Shown in pieces: positions 48,241 to 58,195 of a DNA stretch of 64,000 bases (within the stretch, counting starts at the first letter, position 1; each line of letters starts with the position of its first letter). Source of the stretch: Gyrodactylus bullatarudis. Taxonomy: Eukaryota; Platyhelminthes; Monogenea; Gyrodactylidea; Gyrodactylidae. The stretch covers positions 186,001 to 250,000 of the forward strand of contig SSNU01000095.1 in assembly GCA_012064415.1 (NCBI GenBank). Reading direction: 5' to 3'. The position numbers and the translations under genes are program-made. The notes beneath the pieces were generated by a model. That model did not search any database. It was not told where the DNA came from and was given only the letters and a program-made list of their open reading frames with translations.

Positions 48241-49393
48241 AATATGTCCTTGACAGAAACAATTAATTTTTAAAAAATGTGTTGAGAAAATTAAATTTAC
48301 ACCTTTTTTTATGAATTAGCTCTTGGGTATCATTGGTTAAATTGATGTTTTGACTGAAAAATAATCTCATGATTAAGATATAAAAAATTACTTTGAACCA
48401 TTCGCAAGGGATTCGTTTTCATTTCATACATGTTTAAAAGCCCTTAGTCTCTTTGTCTTTCAGAAAGATAGATTAATTAATTTCAAAATAAATTATTAGC
48501 TCCTATTTCATCGCATCTTTTTTCAGAACACTACACCTGCAACTGTTAATGGTCAGATCTGCAGAGAGAAAACTATGACCTTTGTGATAAGAAGCGTAAT
48601 TCTATGACTCCTACTTTCTCCTTAAGTTATGTAGAACACGTATTAAGTCAATTAAAAGATTCTTCAGAAATTTTCAATTTGAAGTTTGATTGTTTTGAAG
48701 TCCAAACTACAGACCTTGGAGAGATCTGCTGAAAATTAATCTTTACAAGTTATCAATTATAATTAAATACAAACTTGATGTAGGAATTCTTATTCACGAC
48801 TGAAAACTTAACTTGCCTAACGAAGATCAGCAGAAATTATGATTTGAACTTGTTTTGTACGATTTAAATGAAGTAACTCAGAATTCCAACCGAATTATCA
48901 AAATAGCCAAAATTAATTTATTTCAAGAATTTGAAGCAATTAAATACAATTAATTCAGATAAAGATTTGACAAAGAATTCGAATTCCTTCAAGAAGTTCA
49001 CAGAAATTCATCATCTTAATGCTAATTTTCCAATTAACACGAAGAAGAATGACCAAAAAGATTTGAAAAGAAATTTTTTTTATAGAAACCGCGAGTTTAA
49101 CTCAACCTCAATTGGCAAATTTGAATTCTCTGTCTGATATTGATACGAAATATAACCATATAATTGCGTCAAATTTTTGAAATGGATAAAAGTTTTGGGC
49201 TCAGAGGCTGAAAAATTGTAAATGCAGAGCAATTTCGAAATTCATGAAATGGGCTTATTTTGGCCATATTAAATTTTTTTCAGTAATTAATTTTATTTCA
49301 ACAACTGATGAGGATAATTATAATTAGAGTAGAAAATGATGTTAAGAAAAATTTATCCAATTCACTGAGGGAAAATATTATCAAGTATTTTAA
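48241..49393. other. spacer between the two lectin genes
   Basis: No similarity to the flanks of the other copy was seen, and no gene. A 68-codon open frame on the + strand (48931-49137) is Asn/Lys-rich and probably chance. Confidence 0.6.
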
Positions 49394-49396
49394 AAA

Positions 49397-50122
49397 TCAT
49401 CCAGGATACTTTGAGTATCTCTTCCAGTCCTTGATGAGCCTGTATTTGCGGGGCAGGTTCAAATCAATGTAATTGACCATGACACAAGTCCTTGTGCTCA
49501 TCGAGTAGTAGTAAGTCCAGCAATATTTGTTCCTGATACAAGCAACTGTGCATTGTGTTAGACTCTGGTCGGTCAGCTCGATCAGATTATCATAGCTAAT
49601 AACACTGCTCTTGGTGTGCAACTGATCGCGTCCAAAGTCGATGCCTCCAACAGTTGGATATTGTTCAACGAATATCTGGTGCAGTTGATTATCTTCTTGT
49701 CTTTGGTAGAACTCTGGGTCGTAGTAGCAAGCGTAATATGATGTACTTGTAATAATATCGTCAAATTGATCATTCACTTGTTTCTGTAATAGCCAATCAA
49801 TATTTTGAAAATTATTCGGTGCTGAATCTGTCCAAGGAAAATTTCTAGGGATTACCTTTCGTCTTTTTATGTCCCAGTAATAATCAGTTTTATTGTTCCA
49901 ACTTAATTGTAGATGACCAATGGATGTTATTCTTTTATTCCAGAAGTCATATATCAAATCATCTGGTGATGCCAATCTCCCGTTATAGTGTGCACAGGTT
50001 TCTAATGCCCTAAAAGTTGAGTTCCATATTTCTAATACACACCCACGACTTTTTTGATTAAAAGGGCTAATGCAAGCTCCAGATATCGTCAAGGTTTTTA
50101 TGAAAATAATGTAAATTAGCAT
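49397..50122 (-). CDS. secreted C-type-lectin-like / PAN domain protein, copy B
   Basis: The gene is intronless and encodes 241 residues, the same length as copy A, with every base offset by 1973 from it and no net indel. It has a signal peptide (1-16), a lectin-like domain (C17, ETCAHYNGRL, YYACYYD) and a PAN/Apple-like domain. Residues 131-241 are identical to copy A and so is their DNA (339 bp with no difference that I could find). Residues 70-95 are also shared, with one base change. Residues 1-69 and 96-130 are strongly diverged: in the latter about 12 of 35 match, and QPD of copy A becomes APN. The PAN half is thus constant and the lectin half variable, which suggests different ligands with a common partner. 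Confidence 0.85.
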   Translation of the reverse strand: MLIYIIFIKTLTISGACISPFNQKSRGCVLEIWNSTFRALETCAHYNGRLASPDDLIYDFWNKRITSIGHLQLSWNNKTDYYWDIKRRKVIPRNFPWTDSAPNNFQNIDWLLQKQVNDQFDDIITSTSYYACYYDPEFYQRQEDNQLHQIFVEQYPTVGGIDFGRDQLHTKSSVISYDNLIELTDQSLTQCTVACIRNKYCWTYYYSMSTRTCVMVNYIDLNLPRKYRLIKDWKRYSKYPG

Positions 50123-50215
50123 TTTTGGATTTGACTAGAAATCCAGTTTGATTCCCATTTATTTGAGCTGAGAAGCAGTTACCTAGTGACTCTTATTGTT
50201 TTAAGGAAACTCTTA
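50123..50215 (-). promoter_or_regulatory. upstream block of lectin gene copy B
   Basis: The block 50154-50204 is identical to that of copy A at 48181-48231, with the same distance to the ATG. Similarity fades at the AAGGAAACTC/AAGAAAAGTC boundary. Confidence 0.6.
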
Positions 50216-50499
50216 TATGTACTTGAGTAAAAGAAATTTTTTAAAGAATGTGCTCATAAATTTAATTTTCCATAGTTTCTTAAGCTCAAGATTCCACTGG
50301 TTTATTAATGAATTAATCCTAAAAATAAATTTTTCATCCCTCTCTCTCCTTAAATCAACAAAAAATTTCAACTTCAAGTTCAAAAAAATTGAAGTTTGGC
50401 GCTAACTCGGGATTTGAAATATGCCATAATTTTATTAAAACTTGATTATTTCAAAAAATTTTTTCTTCAAATCGTGAAATTGCGTCTCATGATCAAGAT

Positions 50500-50593
50500 T
50501 CCAAAAAATCTTGATCAAACTCGAATTCTTAACGAATAAATTGGGATTTTTGTAAAATCCATAAATTCCCATCTTCATATTAACTAGCTTTAC
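50500..50593 (-). repeat. terminal fragment of the dispersed box family
   Basis: It is the inverse complement of 36741-36840: AAATTCCCATCTTCATATTA followed by ACTAGCTTTAC, preceded by CTTGATCAAACTCGAATTCT. No partner end was seen nearby. Confidence 0.65.
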
Positions 50594-50599
50594 ATTCAA

Positions 50600-53269
50600 G
50601 CTGTAACTTGTTTTTAGAATCACTATGAAATCAAGATAAATATTCATTAAATAGACACCACTTGCATGCGTCCTAGTTTAAAATCATATACCGACTTTAA
50701 TCTTGTATTTTTGGGATTGTTGATGGCTTTAACTCTTGATTACAAAGCTTACGTTGCCTTTTACTTTTTGAAATAGGAACATCAAATTCTTCTATAAGAA
50801 GTAAGTATTCTTTAAATAAGAAGTAAAAAAATTGGGACTATTTTTGGAAATATTCAGTATTTTTAGTTACTATTAGAGCATAATTTTTCGCTTAACTTTT
50901 TCCAAGTGTTACCGATTAATCTTTTGAAAATATGCCTTCACTTAGTCAAGTTCTCTTATTGGTTAAAATACAATTAACAAATAAAATTCCAATAACTTAA
51001 AAAAAGAGCTTAAAAACAAAAAAGGGCATATTCTATAAAATAGGCAAAATAAGGAAAATTTATCTTCCAGTAGAAGTTTCTAAAATAATATTTTTTGGGT
51101 CTTTCAAGGTTTCTCATTCATAGGAATCTCTATACTAAAAGGCAAAAATGGCACTTGGTTGCCCTAGTTATCATTAAAACATAATGAAAATAATGTGAAA
51201 TAGAGCAGAAACCTAAAAAAGTTTGGATTTTTAAACCTGAAAGACAAAAGCACTTTCGAGACAAAAACTATACTTTGAATTCATAGTTTTATTGGAATTT
51301 AAAATGCTTGGAAATAAATAAGCCATTATTCCATCTCGAGTTGGAGATTTAAGTTTTTTGTGTTGGCTCATCCCTCATAAATAACTGTCATTCCTCATCA
51401 GGATAGAATGGAACGAAAATAATTCACAAAATCAACGCCACCCCATCTCCTCAAGTAACTTTACTTCTGACTCTTTCTCTATTTACCTTGGGAGTTTTTT
51501 CCATTCTACTACTGCATTACGTTTAGTCAGGAGAAGATGAATATTTTCTTTAAAATTATTCTCTCCAAAATGAATTTATCTCTTAAATGATTCATAAATG
51601 TTCAAGAAAAAATATTTTTTGGAATAGGCTCACAGTTATCATTTGGGATAAATAGAGAATGATGGTAGCTTATTTATTGTTTTAAAAAAACAAGCCCATT
51701 AGAGTTACTTACTTGAGACATAACTTGATGAGAGAGTGAAAGTAGGAACATTTATGAAGATTTGTGATACTCATCTCTATTTATCCTCAATAAAAGTTGT
51801 TATTTTCTTCCTAAGATGCCTGGATATGTACATTGTACATCCAAAAATACATTTTATGCACTATAGAAAAAGTCAAACAAAGTTTAGATAAGATTGTAGA
51901 AAAAGACAAAAATGAGAGTACAACGTATCGACTAGAAGTTATCAGAACACATGTTCCCATTATAATGATAATTATCATTATTAGTAATTGTTATCAAAAC
52001 ATTATTTTAATCCTCCTGAAATGAATCATATGAACTCTATAATTGATTTGGATGGATAAATTTTTATCAAATAATTATGTTTACCATTCGAAGTTTATTG
52101 TGAACTTGAATTTCTACAATTTGATGGTGACTTAAACATAAGTACTTGACAATTGAATCTTGATATTTTATTCAATGCTAATTTTCCTCTCAAATATCTG
52201 TATAGATTAAATAATTTTATGATGAGTAACCTGGGTCCCTTCTGAAATCGCGATAAAGTTAAATATGGCTTCATGCTAAAGAGAACACGGAGATTTTAAA
52301 TTAACCTTTTAGCATTTTTCACTGTTACTACATATTTTTCTTGGTATGAAACTGATTTTGACTTAATTATTTTCATCGATTTTAAAAATAGAGACCCAGT
52401 CTAATCAGTACGCTATGAGTACGGTATACCAAAGTTCTTATTTTATTGGGTATATTTCATAAAATAAATACATATAACTAATATATGGAAATATTCATGC
52501 AAACGACTGATTATTTTGAAATAAAAATTCGAGCTTATCATTCAAGCCTGAAAATACTCTTGCGTTTGAATAAATATCATTAAAAGAATAGCGGTGCTCT
52601 TTTCGTTACATACAACATGAAATAAATTTTTTTTTAGTTTTTCTGAAAAATCTGAATTAGTCCAAAGATTTTAGAAAATCTCAACCATCTTTTCGATTAG
52701 TTTAAACGATAACTCGTTATTAGGAAATATTCGGTCTATTTTTCAATAAATTTCTTCTAAACAACATCAAGATCAGATTTTAAAAACTCTTGTTATTAAG
52801 CCTTATAGATAAATCATATGTAGAAAGAAATTTCTAACTAACTCATAATAAATATGATTTTAAAGAAAGATCATTCTTTGATATTTTTCCAACTTAAAAA
52901 AAGAAAGATATCTGAATCTCCTCAAGATCAGATAAGGAGTGGAATAGATATATGTCTCTCATGATTAAATCAGGGGAAAAATATGTGTACATTTAAAGAA
53001 CAGAAAAGTTACTCCCTATTCAATGGATTTGTGAAAGAAACTTGGTGTACATTTTCCAAAAAGTATATAGGGAGATCATTTATCATTGAATAGTTCTTTT
53101 CTATCATTGACAGACTATATATATTCTTGGATAGAATTTTCTTACAATGAAAATCTAATTCAACTCTGAAAAATGATACAATAGCAAGTTTAATGTTTAA
53201 AAGTCAAAATGTTGTATGAAATCGTTTATTTAACTATTAAACTTGTCTGACCCTGAAATTCAGTTTTTG
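50600..53269. other. intergenic, no gene recognised
   Basis: AT-rich DNA with no recognisable gene, RNA gene or element. Confidence 0.5.
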
Positions 53270-53270
53270 A

Positions 53271-53474
53271 TCACTTTCTCACTTTGAAATCAAAGAAAAT
53301 TTTCAATCTGAAGTTAGAAGAAATTTGATTTCTTAAAGAAATTTTTTTCTTCAAATGGTAAAAGTGGGCAACGTGAGAAGGACTCCGAAAAATCTTTAAA
53401 AAATTCGAATTCTTGATAAAAGAGTCGAGATTTCTGTAAAAATCACAGATTCCCAACTTCATATCATATAGCTT
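53271..53474 (-). repeat. half element of the dispersed box family
   Basis: It matches the right half of the element at 55097-55471: AGAAGGACTCCGAAAAATCT, AATTCGAATTCTTGATAA, GAGATTTCTGTAAAAATCAC and the terminal box CCCAACTTCATATCA with TAGCTTTA. The opposite end is missing. Confidence 0.72.
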
Positions 53475-53619
53475 TAGTATTTTATAAAGAATTATCAAGT
53501 TCTTGAAAGAATGAAGAATGGAAGGGGCTTTGGAAAAAGGCTGTTTACATTTCAGATTAAATACATCAATATAATAACAATTTTCAGATAATTAAAAAGA
53601 ATCTCAATTCTTGTGTATA

Positions 53620-53627
53620 CTTATTAG
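53620..53627. repeat. 8-bp target duplication of the hAT-type element, left
   Basis: CTTATTAG here is repeated exactly at 54888-54895, directly flanking the inverted repeats of the element between them. Confidence 0.85.
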
Positions 53628-54887
53628 TAGGGCCTCAAAATTATGCAGTTATGAAAATTAAATCTTGCATCTTTAACTCATGAAAAAATGCAATTTAACG
53701 CATTCATGATTTTTTTCAGTTTTGACTAACAAGTAGTATGATCATCATTATTTTAAAAATTTCATTGAAGTGCAACACGTAATTGTTAATATCTACTGTC
53801 ACTTCAAATCCATGAGGAAATAATCTTTTGTACTTAAGGACTTGATGAGAGGTCAATTCACGTCTTTTACTATGTGTGATAGACTGATATGAATGGTGTG
53901 ATTGTGACTAAAGAGTAATAGGGTGTGCTTGAATTTCATTGGTCGAGATATTTTTGTGGTGTTGAACCCTACAATACAATATGTATTAGACTTGTACGAA
54001 ATTTTGCAAAATTACTTAAATCGTCCATCGATATGAAAAAACTAATCTTCAAGTATTTAAATATAATCCCACCGAATTTCGCTTCAAAATACCTTTCCAT
54101 GCTTCTGGATTAAGATAAACAAAATTGTGAAAATTTTCTAATTTAGAACGTTTTTTATTGTTTTGTATTTATAATTTTAACTTGAATTTACATTATTTTT
54201 TTAAATAAAGTTGTAAAGATGACTTAAACTTCACTCCTTTAAAAATAGTTTTTTAATAGCTCAAAACGAAATTTCTCTTATTTTTCATGAATATCACAAT
54301 TTTGATAGGTCAAAAAACGTTTTGAATTTAAAAATTTTCACAATTTTGTTTATCTTATTCCAGAAGCATGGAAAGGTATTTTGAAGCGAAATTCGGTGGG
54401 ATTATATTTAAATACTTGAAGATTAGTTTTTTTATATCGATGGACGATTTAAGTAAATTTGCAAAATTTCGTACAAGTCTAATACATATTGTATTGTAGG
54501 GTTCAACACCACAAAAATATCTCGACCAATGAAATTCAAGCACACCCTATTACTCTTTAGTCACAATCAAGTCTAATATGTATACACTGTATTACACAGT
54601 ATTGGGATTATATTCTATTTGGTGCAGCCATCAGATTCAATCAAGAAATTTTCTTTGTCAATAGTGAATATTCATCATTTAGCCATGATTTTTGTAAAAA
54701 TTATAGTTTTCTCAACGCTCAAGCTTATTGCAATTTTATGCATTTATAATTTATTAAATATGCAATTATGCATATATAACTTTGGATATAACTGAGGTCC
54801 TATCGAAATTTCGTTTACGATTTTGGAGTTTTTAAAGCACGAAAAATTGTTAAAGAAAAATGCATTATATGCAATTTTGAGGCCCTA
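53628..54887. mobile_element. hAT-type nonautonomous DNA transposon
   Basis: It begins TAGGGCCTCAAAATT and ends with the exact complement of those 15 bases. Perfect 8-bp direct repeats (CTTATTAG) flank it, and 8-bp duplications with short inverted repeats are diagnostic of the hAT superfamily. It is 1260 bp long and contains no transposase. More than half of the interior is a large foldback (53899-54569). The element sits immediately beside the repeat copy at 54896-55735. Confidence 0.88.
53899..54569. repeat. long perfect-like palindrome inside the hAT-type element
   Basis: Arm 53899-54160 is the inverse complement of 54308-54569, nearly base for base. The outer end is TGATTGTGACTAAAGAG, the inner end AAACGTTTTTT. 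The spacer is about 150 bp. Each arm contains the same open frame of 62 codons (53925-54113 on +, 54355-54543 on -), with three residue differences; the frames face each other. A transcript crossing it would fold into a hairpin of about 260 bp. No separate target duplication was found, so it may be part of the hAT element rather than a nested insertion. Confidence 0.85.
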
Positions 54888-54895
54888 CTTATTAG
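54888..54895. repeat. 8-bp target duplication of the hAT-type element, right
   Basis: CTTATTAG, identical to 53620-53627. Confidence 0.85.
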
Positions 54896-55735
54896 AGATA
54901 GATTTTGCAAATTTTCGATTTCTAGTCTGGGTTAGAATCTGAATGGGCTCTTATTAATATATGCTCCGAAATCTATTTATTAACTGGTTGCATTAGAAAC
55001 AATGATTTTGTATTAAAATTAATGTGAATTTGCTGAATTTGATTTCGGCCTTTTTCCTTATGATAGAAGCTAAAACATTTTTCCCTAATCATATTCAATA
55101 TTAAGTTAGTTGATATGAAGTTGGGAACCCCATATTCCAGAAATTTGGAATTATCGAAATTTCATTTATTTTCAAGTAGTGAAAATGATCAAAAAATTGA
55201 AATTCCGTTCCCAAACGATAACGTTATTATGCATAAGATCAGATTCAGTTGAATTAATTTTCTTGTCTAATCTTGATCATGAAAAACCTTTTTCGATCAG
55301 CCTCCCACTTTCAAATCAATAAAAATTTTCGACTCGAATTTCGAATAAATGGGATTTTGGCGCCAGAGAGAAGGACTCCGAAAAATCTTTAAAAAATTCG
55401 AATTCTTGATAAGAGAGTCGAGATTTCTGTAAAAATCACAGATTCCCAACTTCATATCAATTAGCTTAAGTATAAGTAGAATATTAAGTAAGTCATATGG
55501 ATCAACTTTTTCTATCAAAAACCTGTAAATCTTCGATGACTACTTGAAAGTAATAATAATATCAAATTTGAGAGATTTATGACAAAAAATGGAACTTTGA
55601 CACAATTAATAGAAAATAATTTTGGATAAAAATTTAAATAGTTCGAACTGAAAATTCATTCTGAACCATATTTTCCATCAAGGAAAATGAAATTGAACAT
55701 TTTGGAATTGAAAAATCTATCCGTAATACTTATTA
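54896..55735 (+). repeat. dispersed repeat, filled-site copy
   Basis: It is the counterpart of 43495-43970, interrupted at about 55097-55471 by a box-family element. Outside the insertion the two copies match in order over some 450 bp with scattered substitutions. Confidence 0.8.
55097..55471. mobile_element. box-family MITE with terminal inverted repeats
   Basis: The ends are AGTTAGTTGATATGAAGTTG and the complement of AGCTAATTGATATGAAGTTG, each next to TA. Comparison with the uninterrupted copy at about 43735 shows that this is an insertion of about 375 bp. The interior carries CCCAAACGATAA and TTGTCTAATCTTGATCATG blocks shared with 6.3, 35.6 and 38.4 kb. It has no coding capacity. TA flanks suggest mobilisation by a Tc1/mariner-like enzyme; a longer TTAA-like target cannot be excluded. 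Confidence 0.78.
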
Positions 55736-58150
55736 ATTCGTTCGAAAGTTAATATTAAACTCAGGTGTAACTTGTCTTGTAAATCAAAGAAGATAAACTT
55801 CAGGAATATTACTTAGAATTCATAGAAATTCTCCTACTTTTTATTTCTCAAGTACTCAAAGTGGAACTCAATTTGTACATTTCTTGAAATTTTTTTATCA
55901 AAGAAAAGAATAAATAGAGGTCATGTTACGTTAAATTGTAACCTTTTGAAATGCTCATTATACTGTATTATCATATCTTTTTTGAGTGAGAACAATTGCT
56001 CAGTTTTTCTCACAAAATATTACCCTAGCAATCCTTTAACACCAAGAAAACTTCCTTGGCTCAATGGATATGTGAAATGGTTATTTTATTAATTCTTTTT
56101 GAGTTCTCTACCAGATAAAACTTTTTTCTATAGTGGAAATGAAAAGATGGACAAGTTAAAGAGAAAATTTATAACAAACTGGCATAAAAACTATCAGGAA
56201 TTTATGTATTTTTCTTCATCTTATTATTATTATTATTTTAAGGTCATGTTGGTTTGTCTATCTCAACTAGGGAATCTGAATGAAAACTCTCACACCAAAG
56301 TTTTAATCTGAAAAATGATAATTTATTGGTAGGTCAGCAGCAGTAGTCTTTAATCTATCACCTTTCCTTTTTAGATGCTCTCACATTTTCCTGGTCATGT
56401 GGATAGATGGGAATGATAGTTTTGGAATAGAGAGAGAAGGCAGGAATATTTCCACTACCTGTACACACTGTATACACATAAATGACATTCCCTATGAAAA
56501 TTTCAACTCTACATTTTCTTGTGTGTAACCTTGGAAGAAGATGAAAAAAGTGAGATGAAGAGATCTCCTTCCAACTGGATCAATCAAATGATAAATTCTA
56601 CATTCTTGCCAGGTAATAGATTACTGAGATGAGGTGTTAAATTGTTATCCTAAATTGGGAAGGCCTCCTTCAATCAAACCGAGGCTATTGAAATGAATGA
56701 AAAATTTTTCACTTGGAAAAATAACCCGCTTATTCGAAATATGATAGTCTTGTACAAATCAACTGATATCTTAAATATCAGTATTTAATCGCTTCAAATC
56801 AAGAAAAATTTTGAAAAATTTCAGCGAAAAATATTTTGTCAAAAATATATTAAATTACTACCATAATATTAACAGCAGTGTAGCTGCATTTTTAAGCCTA
56901 AAAATTTGACTGATTTCATTTATATCAGATAATTAGAAAAAAGAAAACTTTGAAATTATCAATTAACATTCGGTGTGTAGTAGAGATGGTCCCTCCAGAA
57001 AACCAAAAAGAATTCTAATTCCATTTCATAATGGAGTACGTAAATTTAGAAAAATCGAATTTATCTAACTTGGTTTTCTCAAAGGTTTAATTTCAATTTT
57101 CTGGAATTTTGGAATTATTCAATGGTTTTTATAAGTTTTGAGTATAAACTGTCTTTTTACAGTTGCCAAAATGATATTTGATAAAAAAGATTTAAATTAT
57201 TAAGCAAAATATATTTCGTAGATATTTCAATTTTCCTTTCAGTATGGAACCTTTATCTTACAAGAGAATAATTCTTTTCGGAAAAATTAAAAATAAAATT
57301 CAAAACCCCTAAATAATTAGCTATCTAAACAAGCTAACCTTAATTCAATAAAAAGGAATTAATTTTTGTCTGTCTACAAAAGGTATAGAAATATATTTTT
57401 GTATTAGAAAATAAATAAAAACTATTTAAACCAAATGAGTTATCCACCCCTTACATATTATAACTATAGTGATCATGATTATAATTATAATTATCAGTAT
57501 AGAAATGAATTCGGTTGATTAGAATAATTATAATTATAATCATTGGTTTATAATTTATTCATTGATAACAAGTGTGCATATATGACAATCATAGTTTTAA
57601 TTTTATTCCCAGGATATTGATGAAATTAAATACATCAAATCAATCATTGAAATAATTGGAGATAATTTTTCTCGAAATTTTGATGAGGGATTTATTCGAA
57701 ATAAACCTTATTACATGATTTCGAATAAAAAAGATTTCTAAAAAATTCAATTTAAAAACTGTCCCAATTTCCCCCTTTTACCAGCTTTGAGCTCAAATTG
57801 AGATCAAAATTGAACAAAGAGTTTAAATTTGGCTTCACAGAAACTCGTCATCATTGTGGGAAATCAGAATTTTTCAAATATTCTGAAATGATCCTAAATT
57901 TAAAAATTTAACTTTTTCTTAAAAATCGCCCGTTTCTCTCAATGGCAAAATTTGAATCATTCGTCTAACCTTGACTAGAAAAATCAGTATTGGTTTGTTT
58001 TAAATCTTTGAAATCGATAAGAACTTTGAAGTGAAATTTTGGCCAAATTCAATTCTTTCGAAAGCTATTTTTATTTTAACCACTCCTGGGCTTTTTACAT
58101 CATGGAATTCAAAAATTTGTTCCTGACTTTCTGGAGAAAATCATTGAGTT
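55736..58150. other. intergenic, no gene recognised
   Basis: AT-rich sequence with an imperfect AT-rich palindrome near 57478-57540 (GATTATAATTATAATTAT and its complement). The last part, from about 57640, probably belongs to the box-family copy that ends at 58195. Confidence 0.5.
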
Positions 58151-58154
58151 CTTT

Positions 58155-58195
58155 GTAAATATAGTAAATTCTCATCTTCATTTTAACTAGCTTTA
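58155..58195 (-). repeat. terminal box of the dispersed family
   Basis: TAGTAAATTCTCATCTTCAT followed by TTTAACTAGCTTTAC, the complement of the boxes at 16039 and 39579. Upstream, CCTGACTTTCTGGAGAAAAT matches CCTGACTTTCCGCAGAAAAA near 63173, so the two belong to one subfamily. Confidence 0.7.

Noticed and set aside
57478..57540. AT-rich palindrome
   Set aside because: Simple (ATAATT) repeats easily pair with themselves in DNA this AT-rich; no flanking duplication.
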